A stretch of DNA of 40,656 nt from Anaerolineales bacterium (GCA_020343875.1 CP070811.1:3998193-4038848); one strand, 5' to 3'. Shown: positions 25,848 through 35,468, counted from the first letter of the stretch. Notes: generated from the sequence alone by a model not told the origin. Translations and numbers: made by a program.

Positions 25848-26096
25848 TCACACCTTCAACCACCTGGCAATGAAGAGCATGCCCCAACTCACCAGGCTGG
25901 CTTCGACCACGTGCAATGGCCCAATCATAAACATGTCCAGGCCAATAGTATTCCCAGCTAGCTCTCCCAGGCCGAAGCCGAGGACGGCAGCTACCAGATA
26001 AAGGGGAAGCTCGCGAATGGTTCGCCCGCGCCACAGGTGGAACAGCGTGCCGTATAAGCAAGCCATCACGAAGGAGAGCAACAACACAGGTGGCAT
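25848..26096 (-). CDS. Small three-helix membrane protein
   Basis: Eighty-two residues with three hydrophobic segments (about 2-17, 28-48, 52-78) and few charges. GAGGT lies just before the ATG. It starts 15 bases after the mnmA stop, so it is probably in the mnmA transcript. No family is recognised. Confidence 0.7.
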   Translation of the reverse strand: MPPVLLLSFVMACLYGTLFHLWRGRTIRELPLYLVAAVLGFGLGELAGNTIGLDMFMIGPLHVVEASLVSWGMLFIARWLKV

Positions 26097-26110
26097 TCTG
26101 ACCTCAAATC

Positions 26111-27235
26111 TCAGCCATCAGGTACACAGCTCCCTGAACCCTGGCTGCCTTTTGCCGGCTGAATTGTCCCGCCCCCCAGCACCGTGTCACCCTGGTAGAA
26201 GACGACGCCTTGACCAGGGGTGATGTCACGCAACGGTTCATCGAAATGAACCAAGGCGCGATCGTCGGGCAAGGGGATCAGGTTAGCGAGTGCTTCTGGT
26301 GCCTTGTAGCGAATCTTGGCCGTGATACGCAACGGATGGGAGGGTGGATGGTCATGGACATAAGTCACATTGGCGGCGATCAGTTCGCGGCGCCCTAATT
26401 CCTCGGCTGTGCCAACGATGAGTGCGTTTTGAGATGGCTCCAGGGCCAGCACGTAGAGCGGCCGCGGACCGGCGATACCCAGGCCTTTGCGCTGGCCGAT
26501 GGTGTAGTAGGGTAGCCCTTGGTGCTCGCCCAAGGGGCGTCCTGTCGTGTCTAATATGGGTCCAGGCTGGGGAGGACCGCCCGGCACGTGACGTGAGAGG
26601 AACTCCCGGTAATCGCCGTTGGCCAAAAAACAAAGGTCTTGGCTATCGGCGCGGTTAAAGACGGGCAGTCCACGGGTTTGGGCCATCTCCCGAACCTCTG
26701 ACTTGACGTACTCTCCCAATGGAAAAAGGGTGTGGGCTAGTTGCGCCTGCCCTAACCGGTGGAGCACGTAGCTCTGGTCCTTGGCTGAATCTATCCCCTT
26801 GAGCAGTTGGTATGCACCTGCCTGTGTCTGGCGCACCCGGGCGTAGTGGCCGGTGGCCAGATAGCTGGCACCCAGTGACAATGCCTCGTCCAACAGTCGA
26901 CCGAATCGAATTTGCCGGTTGCAGACCAGGCAAGGGTTGGGAGTAAGGCCGCGCGCGTATGTTTCAGTGAAGTAATCTACCACGGCCGCCTTAAAAACGT
27001 CCTTATAGTCCCGCACGTAAAAGGGGATGCCCAGTGTGTCGGCTACATGGCGAGCGTCGGTTACGGCATCGGGCGTGCAGCAGCGATTGGCCGCCGGTCC
27101 AGCCTCGGCCCACAGGCGTAGCATAATGCCAATGACTTCGTAACCCTGCTCCAATAGCAGGGCGGCCGCCATTGAGCTGTCCACACCGCCACTCATAGCC
27201 ACTACGACCCGCTGCTGGGTCCCGCGCTTCTTCAT
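26111..27235 (-). CDS. mnmA: tRNA-specific 2-thiouridylase MnmA
   Basis: MnmA places sulfur at position 2 of the wobble uridine in certain tRNAs, using ATP and sulfur relayed from a cysteine desulfurase. The ATP-binding PP-loop is SGGVDSSMAA near the start. The two catalytic cysteines lie in NPCLVCNRQIRFG and DLCFLANGDYREFL. GLPYYTIGQRKGLGI and GGGTI at the C-terminus are typical. I chose 27235 (374 aa) over the frame opening at 27265 because homologues begin a few residues before the PP-loop and AGGA lies upstream. The cysteine desulfurase at 30254 could be its sulfur donor. Confidence 0.94.
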   Translation of the reverse strand: MKKRGTQQRVVVAMSGGVDSSMAAALLLEQGYEVIGIMLRLWAEAGPAANRCCTPDAVTDARHVADTLGIPFYVRDYKDVFKAAVVDYFTETYARGLTPNPCLVCNRQIRFGRLLDEALSLGASYLATGHYARVRQTQAGAYQLLKGIDSAKDQSYVLHRLGQAQLAHTLFPLGEYVKSEVREMAQTRGLPVFNRADSQDLCFLANGDYREFLSRHVPGGPPQPGPILDTTGRPLGEHQGLPYYTIGQRKGLGIAGPRPLYVLALEPSQNALIVGTAEELGRRELIAANVTYVHDHPPSHPLRITAKIRYKAPEALANLIPLPDDRALVHFDEPLRDITPGQGVVFYQGDTVLGGGTIQPAKGSQGSGSCVPDG

Positions 27236-27292
27236 GCGTTCCTGATCTACCGTCTTCCGATACAAAGGTCAGAAGCCTGTCGGCTCAATGTC

Positions 27293-27321
27293 TTGTTGTG
27301 GTTGAATGTGTATGTTACAAT
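27293..27321 (+). promoter_or_regulatory. Promoter of the AIM24-family gene
   Basis: TTGTTG (27293-27298), a 17-base spacer and TACAAT (27316-27321). The leader is about 30 bases before the AGGAGG site. Confidence 0.6.
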
Positions 27322-27357
27322 CATATTAGTTTCAGCACAAATACCAGGAGGAATACG

Positions 27358-28041
27358 ATGCGCTACCAAATCCATGGCACAGTGATGCAAACGCTGGATG
27401 TCTACCTCAACCAGGGGGAGGCGGTCTACACGGAGTCGGGCGGGATGGCCTGGATGCAGGGTGACATAGAAATGAAGACCGACACCCGGGGCGGGTTGAT
27501 GGCTGGGCTGGGCCGGGCACTGGCGGGCGAGTCTTTGTTTATGACTACTTACACCTGTCGTAGTGCGGCGGGTCTGGTGGTGTTTACCCCCGAAGCGCCA
27601 GGCAAAGTACTCGACTTTCAGCTTGAAGCCGGGCAGAGCCTTATCTGCCAAAAAGACACCTTTATGTGCGCGGAGGCCTCGACAAAGCTGGAGATGCACT
27701 TTCGTAAGAAGCTGGGGGCAGGCCTTTTCGGTGGCGAGGGCTTCATCTTGCAGAAGGTCACCGGCCCTGGGACCATATTCGTGGAGATTCCGGGTGAGGT
27801 GCGGGAGTACACCCTGCCGGCTGGTAAAACGATGCAAGTGGATCCCGGCCACATCGCCCTGTTCGAACCGACGGTCAGCTACGACATCAGCCGGGTGAAG
27901 GGGGTGTCCAACGTCCTATTTTCCGGAGAGGGGCTCTTCTTGGCGAGCTTGGAGGGACCGGGCCGGGTATGGCTGCAAAGTCTGCCGCTCTCAAACCTGG
28001 CGGGAAAGCTAGCCAAGTACCTGCCGGGAAAGAGGGGCTAA
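27358..28041 (+). CDS. AIM24-family protein (TIGR00266)
   Basis: The 227-residue protein is the all-beta AIM24 type: it opens with MRYQIHGTVMQTLDVYLNQGEAVYTESG, then GMAWMQGD, GRALAGESLFMTTYT and GPGTIFVEI. The family is widespread in bacteria; a mitochondrial homologue affects respiratory assembly, but the bacterial function is unknown. An upstream GTG at 27298 lies inside the promoter region, so I use the ATG at 27358 with a strong AGGAGG. It converges with the acyltransferase gene and overlaps its end by four bases. Confidence 0.9.
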   Translation: MRYQIHGTVMQTLDVYLNQGEAVYTESGGMAWMQGDIEMKTDTRGGLMAGLGRALAGESLFMTTYTCRSAAGLVVFTPEAPGKVLDFQLEAGQSLICQKDTFMCAEASTKLEMHFRKKLGAGLFGGEGFILQKVTGPGTIFVEIPGEVREYTLPAGKTMQVDPGHIALFEPTVSYDISRVKGVSNVLFSGEGLFLASLEGPGRVWLQSLPLSNLAGKLAKYLPGKRG

Positions 28042-28799
28042 CCTATCCCACGTTGCGCGGGATATGAGCCCTCGGGCGCGTCAGTCCAGGGGTAGACCTC
28101 GGTCCCCTGGGCTGCGGTGCGGATAGCCGGATCGTCCGAATAATGCCCGCGTGCCTCTGGGGGGATTAGTTCTGCAATGCGTCCCATAATCTCGTGTCCG
28201 ATGGCTTCCAACTGGCGGCGGCGCGCGCGCCCTGTGCGCTTCGCGTGGAAGGGGCCGAAGGGCTTCCCAACTCGCAGGGTGACGTGCGCGCGACGTCCCT
28301 GGCGCAGGCATGGGAAGACATCCGTCAAGCCGTCAAAGCCCATAGGGAGAATCGGTGCCCCAGTTCGGACGGCCAGATAGGCCGTCCCGGGGCGCGCCGG
28401 GCGCAACACCGTGGCCCAATTGCCGGCTTCGGGAAATATGCCTAACACACCACCCTGGGCCAGCACTGCCTCGGAAGCTCTCAGCGCACCTTGGGAAACA
28501 GAGCCCCGGTAGACAGGGTAGTATCCCCACAGCTTGGGTATCCAGGTCACCGAGGCAGGCGCGTTGGGCATCTGAAAACCCCCCACGAACTCCAGCGGCC
28601 AGGACGCTGCCCCCACCATAGCCACCGGGTCTATAAAACTGAAGTGGTTAGCAACTACCAATAGCGGCCCTTCCTTAGGCAGGTTTTCTCGACCGATGAT
28701 ATGCAAATCGGTCAGCGCTGCCAGAGCTACCCGGGCCAGCGGCTGCAGCACCGTGCGGATCAAACGTCGGCGGGGGTATCGGAATTCAGAGTGGATCAT
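28038..28799 (-). CDS. 1-acyl-glycerol-3-phosphate acyltransferase (PlsC-type)
   Basis: The 253-residue enzyme adds an acyl chain to lysophosphatidic acid or a related acceptor at the inner membrane. The HX4D motif is NHFSFID, followed by the GGFQMP region and FPEAGNW, a variant of the FPEGTR motif with the arginine absent. DGLTDVFPCLRQGRR and VGKPFGPF are also seen. The ATG at 28799 lies 4 bases past the transporter stop, so I use it instead of the longer frame from 28832. The unusual EAGNW motif may indicate a different acceptor. Confidence 0.82.
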   Translation of the reverse strand: MIHSEFRYPRRRLIRTVLQPLARVALAALTDLHIIGRENLPKEGPLLVVANHFSFIDPVAMVGAASWPLEFVGGFQMPNAPASVTWIPKLWGYYPVYRGSVSQGALRASEAVLAQGGVLGIFPEAGNWATVLRPARPGTAYLAVRTGAPILPMGFDGLTDVFPCLRQGRRAHVTLRVGKPFGPFHAKRTGRARRRQLEAIGHEIMGRIAELIPPEARGHYSDDPAIRTAAQGTEVYPWTDAPEGSYPAQRGIG

Positions 28800-28803
28800 C
28801 GGG

Positions 28804-30174
28804 TCATTTCTCTGAGCGGGCTGGCAAAGCATCTACCCACGCGCTGGAAGCCTCGCTTTCCGGCGCCTCTGCTGCTGCACGGCCTTTCGCTTCGTTGACG
28901 AGTAACAACATGACCAGGCCCACCAGCAGAAACGCAACAATGGAGAGAATCGCGATCCGTTGACCAGATTGCTCCGCTAATGCCGGCGCCTGGCCCTGCG
29001 CCTGGAACCGCAGCGCCGTCTCAGCTGCCAGCCACCCATAGATGGCCGGTCCAACGAAGGAGGAAGTACGCCCCGATACGGCGAAGAGGCCGTAGAACTC
29101 AGCGCTCTGTCCGGGTGGGCTGAGCATGCCCACCATGGTGCGGCTGACCGATTGGACGCCGGTCAGGGCAAAGCCCGCCAGCCCCCCGATGAAGAAGAAG
29201 CCAGTCAGAGATTGGTTGAAGAGCAGCCCCACCACGGCTACCACCATCAGCACCAGGGATATGGTCAGGGACCGCTTGCCTCCCAGGCGGTCGGCAGTCA
29301 GCCCGAACGCATACGCCCCAGCTACGCTGGTCACCTGCACCAGAATCATAAAGATGATCAATTGTTGCTGGTCCATTCCGTACAGCACTGCCCCGATGAT
29401 GGCTGCAAAATCCAGGGCCATGATAATGCCGTCGTTATAGACCAGAAAGGCGAGGATAAACTTGACGAATTCACGGAAGCGCCTGACGGCCCTGAAGGTT
29501 CGCCACAAGCGTTTGAAGGCAACAGCCGGATAGGATTGGCCTGCCGGGAGGGTCTGGGGTTGGGCTCGCTCCCTGAGCCAGAGGAAAATAGGCACCGAGG
29601 AGAGCGCAAAGAAGATGGCCGTGATCACCAGTGACAGGCGTACGATGAACGTACCCCCAATCAGGATGATCAGCGCCAGGACCAGGATAAGACAGACGAT
29701 TCCTCCGGCTGAACCGATAGCCCAGCCGTTGCCAGAAACCCGTCCTATCTCAGCGGGGGTGGCAATCTCCGGCAGTAACGCATTATAGAAGACCTGTGCG
29801 CTCCGGTAGCCAATCTCGGCCAGAATGAAGAACAGCATGCCGATCAGCACTTCACCCCGATCGGCAAAGAATAGGGCTGCGGTGAACAGGCAGGCCAGGC
29901 CAGTGTAGAAAAAGAGAAAACGTTTCTTGGCCCCAGAAAAGTCGGCGATGGCTCCCAACACCGGCGCAGTGATGGCTACCACCAGCATAGCGATGCCCAC
30001 GGCCAGCCCCCATAGCCGGGAGCCCTCTGCTCCGCCGACTACCTCCTGCTTGAAGTAGACCGAGTAGACTGCCAGCAGAACGACGGCGGCGTAGGCCGAA
30101 TTCCCGAAGTCGTACAGGTACCAGGCCCAGCGCTCACGTCGGGTGGACGTTGATGCCGCAGCATTTGTCTGCAT
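28804..30174 (-). CDS. MFS transporter, UMF1 type
   Basis: The 456-residue protein has about 12 membrane helices. WYLYDFGNSAYAAV near the start and the SRTMVGMLSPPGQSAEFYGLF segment are typical of the UMF1 (vacuole-like transporter) group of the major facilitator superfamily. The ATG at 30174 has AAAGGGGGG upstream; a longer frame from 30207 lacks such a site. Its stop abuts the start of the acyltransferase gene, suggesting one transcript. Substrate unknown; amino acids are a possibility for UMF1 proteins. Confidence 0.86.
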   Translation of the reverse strand: MQTNAAASTSTRRERWAWYLYDFGNSAYAAVVLLAVYSVYFKQEVVGGAEGSRLWGLAVGIAMLVVAITAPVLGAIADFSGAKKRFLFFYTGLACLFTAALFFADRGEVLIGMLFFILAEIGYRSAQVFYNALLPEIATPAEIGRVSGNGWAIGSAGGIVCLILVLALIILIGGTFIVRLSLVITAIFFALSSVPIFLWLRERAQPQTLPAGQSYPAVAFKRLWRTFRAVRRFREFVKFILAFLVYNDGIIMALDFAAIIGAVLYGMDQQQLIIFMILVQVTSVAGAYAFGLTADRLGGKRSLTISLVLMVVAVVGLLFNQSLTGFFFIGGLAGFALTGVQSVSRTMVGMLSPPGQSAEFYGLFAVSGRTSSFVGPAIYGWLAAETALRFQAQGQAPALAEQSGQRIAILSIVAFLLVGLVMLLLVNEAKGRAAAEAPESEASSAWVDALPARSEK

Positions 30175-30253
30175 ACACCCCCCTTTAGCATGCAAATGGT
30201 ATGGCATGTGTGGATTTGTTTCGAGTGTGAGTCTGGCTTCTTCTCAGCGACTC

Positions 30254-31438
30254 TCAGACTATAGGTGCATAGACCGGATTGCTGGCCCTTAGTTTTGTCA
30301 CGATGTCGGGCAGAATCCGGGTTACGTAATCCACGTCGGCCTGGGTGTTGCTCCGGCCCAAGGTGAGGCGCAGCGCTCCCAGCGCCAAGGTGTATTCAAG
30401 TCCCATCGCCAACAACACGTCGCTCGGCTCGGGCATTCCGGTGGTGCAGGCGCTGCCACTGGCAGCGCACACCCCCGCCATGTCCAGGTGCATCAATAGC
30501 CCATCGGCCTCCACGCCAGGGATCACAAAGCTGGCGTGGCCCGGCAGCCGCTGCGTCGGGTGGCCGGTCAGTTGCGCGTCGGGTATGGCGGCCAGCATCC
30601 CACCCACCAGCCGGTCGCGTAGCGCAGCCAGGCGAGCATTCTCGGTTTCCCGCTCCCCCTGGGCCAGCTTGAGGGCGGCCGCCAGGCCCACGATGTAGGG
30701 CACGTTCTCTGTCCCGGCGCGCCGGTTCCCCTCGTGCCCGCCTCCGGTCTGCTGGGACACCAGCCGCGTCCCCTGGCGCACGTAGAGCATGCCCACACCC
30801 TTAGGCGCGTAGAATTTGTGACCGGACAGGGACAGCAAATCCACGTTCAAGCGGTCCACGTTCAGGTCCAGGTAGCCACCGCCCTGGACCGCATCGGTGT
30901 GGAAGGGAACGCCACGCTCGCGGGCGATGGCTCCAATCTCGGCCAGGGGCTGGATGGTGCCCACCTCGTTGTTGGCATAGATGATGCTGATAAGGGCGGT
31001 GTCGGGCCGGATAGCCTGGGCCACGTCGTTTGGGTTGATCAGGCCGAACTCGTCGACCGACACCACAGTCTGCTCAAAATCGTGCTTTTCGCACAGTTGG
31101 TGAATGGTATGGCTCACGGCGTGGTGCTCGATGGGGCTCGTGATCAGGTGATGGCCCTTACCAGCCAACTTGGCCGCCCAGGCGGCACCCCGGATGGCCA
31201 GGTTGTCACTCTCGCTGCCGCAACTGGTGAACACCACCTCCTTGGGCTTGCAGCCCAATGTCTCGGCCACGTCACGCCGGGCCTGGTCCAGGGCGCGGGC
31301 CGAGGCACGTGCCTGGCGGTGCAAGCCAGAAGCGTTTCCGTAGCTTTGGGTGAAATAGGGCAACATCGCATCCACCACGCGTGGATCCACCGGCGTGGAG
31401 GCAGAATGGTCTAGGTAAATCTCTTGTTTTTCGGTCAT
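30254..31438 (-). CDS. Cysteine desulfurase (NifS/IscS class)
   Basis: The 394-residue PLP enzyme takes sulfur from cysteine for Fe-S clusters and tRNA thiolation. It begins MTEKQEIYLDHSASTPVDP, has HHAV (105-108), the PLP lysine K208 in SLSGHKFYAPKG, and the sulfur-carrying cysteine C331 in CAASGSACTTG. The frame stays open to 31597 but the added 53 residues are not family-like, so 31438 is used. Two tRNA thiolases, MnmA (26111) and a TtcA-like protein (38698), are in the same window. Confidence 0.93.
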   Translation of the reverse strand: MTEKQEIYLDHSASTPVDPRVVDAMLPYFTQSYGNASGLHRQARASARALDQARRDVAETLGCKPKEVVFTSCGSESDNLAIRGAAWAAKLAGKGHHLITSPIEHHAVSHTIHQLCEKHDFEQTVVSVDEFGLINPNDVAQAIRPDTALISIIYANNEVGTIQPLAEIGAIARERGVPFHTDAVQGGGYLDLNVDRLNVDLLSLSGHKFYAPKGVGMLYVRQGTRLVSQQTGGGHEGNRRAGTENVPYIVGLAAALKLAQGERETENARLAALRDRLVGGMLAAIPDAQLTGHPTQRLPGHASFVIPGVEADGLLMHLDMAGVCAASGSACTTGMPEPSDVLLAMGLEYTLALGALRLTLGRSNTQADVDYVTRILPDIVTKLRASNPVYAPIV

Positions 31439-31661
31439 TTCTCTATCACTTTCTTCACACGGTAGAACCACGCGTAGCCGTGGTGGCGAAATTGGCTGAC
31501 CCCATTTTGCTCTGAGCGGGCCTGCGATCCGCAACTTTTTCGCCAATAATGTGCCTGATTTCGCCCCAGACGGGGGTCTCAGAACCCCTCTGAGCATTCT
31601 ATTGGGCTTCTCTCACCCGACCACGGTTCTATGCTGGGCTACCCTCGAAAAATTCAAAGGC

Positions 31662-31701
31662 CTCTTTTGCCCAAAAGAGACAAGGGGCGGGAAACCGCCC
31701 C
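31662..31701 (-). terminator. Double hairpin terminator after the TauE-type gene
   Basis: On the minus strand, a GGGGCGG/CCGCCCC stem (31701-31684) with a 4-base loop is followed by TTGTCTCTTTT and a second perfect stem CTCTTTT/AAAAGAG (31679-31662). Confidence 0.75.
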
Positions 31702-31792
31702 GAGAATAGGTTAAAATGAAGTAAGCTTGTTACTAAGGGCAAGATGGCTTCATCTTACCACCAGGGCGGCTCAACGTCAAGAGGCAGCGCCC

Positions 31793-32587
31793 TCAGAACA
31801 ACTGTGCTACGAGATCAAGTAACCCTAACAATTCGGCACCCGACACCGCTACCACCAGGATAAGTACCCAACGCACAAAGGTAGCGCCGCGCTCGACGGC
31901 CATGCGCGCGGCCACCCAGGCACCTAACATGTTGCCCACCGCCAGGATCAGGCCGGTACTCCATACTACCTGGCGGTTTATCAGGAAGACGATCAAGGCC
32001 GACACGGTGAAGCACAGCACGATGAGGACTTTGACGGCATTGGCCCGTACCAGGTCGTAGCCGGCACCCAGCACCAACCCGGCCAGTAGAAATATGCCCA
32101 CCCCGGCCTGGATAAAGCCGCCGTAGACACCTATGGCAAAGAAGATCAGCAATTGACTCCAGCCTGGGCGGTGATTGGCCACCTCTTCTCGACCTTGCAG
32201 CCAGCGCTTGGGGCGGACCAGGATTACCACCAGCATGATCACCATCAGGGCACCGATGGTGCGGCGCATCATCTGCTCATCCAGGTTGACGGCGATTTGA
32301 GCACCCAGGACAGAGCCAAGCACTGCCGGGACGGCCAGCATCAGGCCGCCGCGTACATCGAGCACCTGCTGCTGGCGGAAGCTGCTGACCCCCACCACAT
32401 TTTGTAGCAAGATGCCGACGCGGTTGGTGCCGTTGGCTACGTTGGCCGGTAGCCCCAGAAAGATGAGCAGCGGCAGCGTGACCAGTGATCCGCTACCAGC
32501 TAGGGTGTTGATGAAGCCGGCCGCAAAACCGGCGGCGATGATGGCCGGATAGAGATACCAAGCCAATTCGGTCACCTCCCGCTCCAT
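31793..32587 (-). CDS. TauE/SafE-family membrane permease
   Basis: The 264-residue protein has about eight membrane helices in two halves and the family starts GFAAGFINTLAGSGSLVTLPLLIFLGLP, with NVANGTNRVGI following and a second similar half from VYGGFIQAGVGIFLLAGLVL. TauE/SafE proteins are proposed to export sulfite, sulfoacetate or other organosulfur anions. A strong GGGAGGTGA lies inside the annotated start, 5 bases before a TTG at 32566; the true start may be that TTG, giving MAWYLYPAIIAAGF. Substrate unknown. Confidence 0.86.
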   Translation of the reverse strand: MEREVTELAWYLYPAIIAAGFAAGFINTLAGSGSLVTLPLLIFLGLPANVANGTNRVGILLQNVVGVSSFRQQQVLDVRGGLMLAVPAVLGSVLGAQIAVNLDEQMMRRTIGALMVIMLVVILVRPKRWLQGREEVANHRPGWSQLLIFFAIGVYGGFIQAGVGIFLLAGLVLGAGYDLVRANAVKVLIVLCFTVSALIVFLINRQVVWSTGLILAVGNMLGAWVAARMAVERGATFVRWVLILVVAVSGAELLGLLDLVAQLF

Positions 32588-32627
32588 GCATGAGCTTTGC
32601 TCGCACTTGCCCTGATACCATTTTGAC

Positions 32628-34736
32628 CTACGGGCATGATTGGGTTGTACCCTCGACTACGTTGCTCGGTCCCGATTCGCCAGCAGCGTTGAAAGCGGTC
32701 AGGGCCATGCGGTATGTGGTGCCGCACGCCAGCCCGGAGATGGGGAGGTTGGGTGCTGCCGCAGGAGGGTATTCTTGCATCAGTGTCAGGGTGTCTACAT
32801 TGTAAAGACGGAACCCATCGGCGGTGCCGCCGCTGTTGTCGGTGAAGCCAAGCCCGAAGCCGTCAGGCATCGCGATGCCGATGTCCAGGTTGGAGGGAGC
32901 TGGAGGAGGGCTGCCACCGCCGCCTACCACTGTGATGGTCACCGTCCGATCAGCGGCGGAGCCATCGGTCAGGACGACGTGCAGGGTGTAGGTGGTGGTG
33001 ACAGGGGGGCACACTTGGCGCGTGCCATGGCCTACCACACCGCCGCCGTCCACGTATACCTCGCGCACGTTCTCTGCGTCCCAACGCAGATTGGTACATT
33101 CCCCCGCATTGAGGGTGGTGCGGTCCGCCCGAAAGTCTATGCTGGCTGGTCCTGAGGCAGTAGGTAGAGCAGGGGGTGAGGTCGAGGTAGGAGCAGGGGA
33201 GGGTAGACCACTGCCCTGCGCACTTTCTAAGTCGTCTACGAAAATGGCGCCACTGCCGCTGAAGGTGTCCGGTGCGTCGTCGAGCACCAGGCCTTGGAAG
33301 CTGAGGGGGTAGTCCACTGTCCCGTTGTCAGGCCCGGATATGTGGCCGGCGGGCCATGGCTGGCCGGGATCTAGATAAGCGGTCATCTGCTGCCAGCCAG
33401 TGTGACTAACCCGCCCAAAGGTGAACTGCCAGGTCTGGCCCGCGTTGTCTTTGACCCAGGCGTTCAAGAAATGGCCCGACCCATCGCCCCGGACCCAGAT
33501 ATTGATTTGATGGGGTTGCCCGTCCAGCGCCTGGTTCCACAATAAGACGACGAAATCATTGCTGGCAGTTGGGAAACTATAGGCCAGGCGCCCGGCATAG
33601 CTCCCGCTATGAGCCTGAGCGTTAGACCGGTCTATAGTGCCGTTGGGCTGATCACCTCGTTTCCAGGTGGTGGGGGCCTCAATGTCGTTAAACACGCCCA
33701 AAGGAGCAGCTTGGGGGCCCGACGTGTAGGTAGGTTGCGGAGTATAGGTAGGCTGTGGCGTAAACGTGGGCGCACTCGTATAGACGGCGGAAGTGGTGGG
33801 TTCGGAGGTGAGGGTAGGGGTGGCCACTGCCTGGCTGGTGGCGCTGGGTTCCATGGGCTGCGCGGGTGTGGAGGAAGGACTTGCACTGGCGTTCACGAAG
33901 ACCGTGACGATGGCATCGCTGCTCTGCCCGGCCGCATTGTAAGCACGGGCCAAAATTACGTGGCTGCCGGGGCTGTGGGCGGTCCACAGATAGTTGACGG
34001 CCAGCGCTGAAGACGTGCCTGGTGTGGCTTGGGCCAGCCCGCCGTCAATCCAGATCTCCAGCTGACTCAAGTTCCCCCCGGCCGAACCAGAGGGCCCTTG
34101 GTCCGTGGCGGTGGCCATGATGGACAGGGAATCTCCTTCTATCACCTGGGTTCCGTTGGCCGGAGCCTCAATGCTTACCTGGAGTCTGCCCGCTTGCTGG
34201 TCGCCTGGTGACAGAAGAAGCCAGGCCACCACGCCTGCCGCTACCAAGATGATGATCGCCAGTAGGATGAGCATACCAGTGCCGCCCAGTGTCATCCACA
34301 AGGGCGTTGGGGGTGTTGAAACTGCAGGCTGGGGCTGGATTGGGATTGACGTGGGAGGTGCGGCAGGTTGCGGCCTGGGATGATGGGCCGGGAGGGTTTC
34401 CTCCGCCCCCGTACTTTCCAGCTTGAACGTAATGCCTCCCAGTGAAAGGAGCCCGCCCGGGTTCAGCAAGTGGCGACTCCCGGTGACCGGCATGCCGTTG
34501 ACCTGTGTGCCATTGGTGCTGCCCAAGTCTTCCACAAACCAGTGATTGGCCTCCCAGGTGAGCCGGACGTGATGACGAGATATCTTGGGATCGTCAAGAC
34601 TCAAGTCGCAATCCTCCCCCCGGCCGACAAGCAGACTGGGGCGCAAAAGCTGAAACCTTTGTCTGACAAAGCGACCGCTTTCTCCCACCAGCCATGAGGA
34701 TGATGGGGTGTCAGCGCTTTGGTAAGAGTTGGCCAT
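32628..34736 (-). CDS. FHA-domain transmembrane protein with Ig-like, carbohydrate-binding-like and fibronectin-like modules
   Basis: This 702-residue protein starts with an FHA domain (36-105; LVGRGEDCDLSL, SRHH at 53-56, NGT at 75-77), which binds phosphothreonine, so it faces the cytoplasm. After a Pro-rich stretch, one membrane helix (about 147-175) follows. Outside come an Ig-like/Big-type region (about 185-283), a Pro/Thr linker (about 285-340), a beta-sandwich region with WxxxxD-rich and IFVDD segments like a carbohydrate-binding module (about 345-505), a Cys-paired Ig-like module (531-605) and a fibronectin III-like domain (about 612-697). AAGGAG precedes the ATG at 34736. RadC lies 21 bases upstream. 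It could link an external ligand to phosphoprotein signalling; that is inference. Confidence 0.85.
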   Translation of the reverse strand: MANSYQSADTPSSSWLVGESGRFVRQRFQLLRPSLLVGRGEDCDLSLDDPKISRHHVRLTWEANHWFVEDLGSTNGTQVNGMPVTGSRHLLNPGGLLSLGGITFKLESTGAEETLPAHHPRPQPAAPPTSIPIQPQPAVSTPPTPLWMTLGGTGMLILLAIIILVAAGVVAWLLLSPGDQQAGRLQVSIEAPANGTQVIEGDSLSIMATATDQGPSGSAGGNLSQLEIWIDGGLAQATPGTSSALAVNYLWTAHSPGSHVILARAYNAAGQSSDAIVTVFVNASASPSSTPAQPMEPSATSQAVATPTLTSEPTTSAVYTSAPTFTPQPTYTPQPTYTSGPQAAPLGVFNDIEAPTTWKRGDQPNGTIDRSNAQAHSGSYAGRLAYSFPTASNDFVVLLWNQALDGQPHQINIWVRGDGSGHFLNAWVKDNAGQTWQFTFGRVSHTGWQQMTAYLDPGQPWPAGHISGPDNGTVDYPLSFQGLVLDDAPDTFSGSGAIFVDDLESAQGSGLPSPAPTSTSPPALPTASGPASIDFRADRTTLNAGECTNLRWDAENVREVYVDGGGVVGHGTRQVCPPVTTTYTLHVVLTDGSAADRTVTITVVGGGGSPPPAPSNLDIGIAMPDGFGLGFTDNSGGTADGFRLYNVDTLTLMQEYPPAAAPNLPISGLACGTTYRMALTAFNAAGESGPSNVVEGTTQSCP

Positions 34737-34757
34737 AGTGTGTCTCCTTATTGGAAG

Positions 34758-35468
34758 CTACCCAAATCCCAGTCCTCGCTCCCTCAGCGATACGTAGCGC
34801 CCTTGACCGATGATCAGGTGATCCAGCACGTCGATGTCCAGCAAGTTGCCTGCCTCGCTGATTTGGCGGGTGACTCGCACATCCTCAGGCGAGGGTGCGG
34901 GATCGCCTGAGGGATGGTTATGGGCGACGATGACCGAGGTGCTGTTGTGGCGGATCGCCTCTCGAAAGAGTTCAGCGATGCGTATTACGCTGGTGTTCAC
35001 GTTCCCTTTGTAGATAGTGGGAGAAGCCAAGACCCGATTCTTGGTGTCGAGCAACAGGACCCGCAGGTGCTCTTGTTCTAGGTGCCCCATCTCCAGCATA
35101 AGTAAGTTGGCCGCATCGGCGGGCGAGCTGATCTGAGGGCGTTCGTCAGGGGCAGCGATCAACAGGCGACGTCCTATCTCCAGCCCGGCCTTAAGTTGGG
35201 CCGCCTTGGCCTGCCCTACGCCTTTGATGGCGGATAGCTCGCTGAAAGTGGCTCGGCCCAATCCTGCCAGCCCACCGAATTCGACCAGCAAGCGCGTCGC
35301 CAAGGTCAGCACATTCTCCCCTCGACTCCCGGTGCGGAGCAGGATGGCCATCAGTTCCGCCGTTGAAAGAGCCTCCGGACCGTAGTTTTGCAGTCGTTCA
35401 CGAGGCCGCTCTCCAGTAGGCATATCGTGAATAGTCACATGGTAGTCGGGCGAGGGGCGATCTTTCAC
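34758..35468 (-). CDS. radC: RadC/JAB-domain protein
   Basis: The 236-residue protein has an N-terminal helix-hairpin-helix-like region ([30 protein letters not shown]) and a C-terminal JAB/MPN metal-binding domain with [14 protein letters not shown], the zinc-binding motif. RadC was named for DNA repair, but a repair role is not established. The GTG at 35468 has GGAG upstream; a later ATG at 35423 is possible. It probably shares a transcript with the FHA gene. Confidence 0.93.
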   Translation of the reverse strand: MKDRPSPDYHVTIHDMPTGERPRERLQNYGPEALSTAELMAILLRTGSRGENVLTLATRLLVEFGGLAGLGRATFSELSAIKGVGQAKAAQLKAGLEIGRRLLIAAPDERPQISSPADAANLLMLEMGHLEQEHLRVLLLDTKNRVLASPTIYKGNVNTSVIRIAELFREAIRHNSTSVIVAHNHPSGDPAPSPEDVRVTRQISEAGNLLDIDVLDHLIIGQGRYVSLRERGLGFG

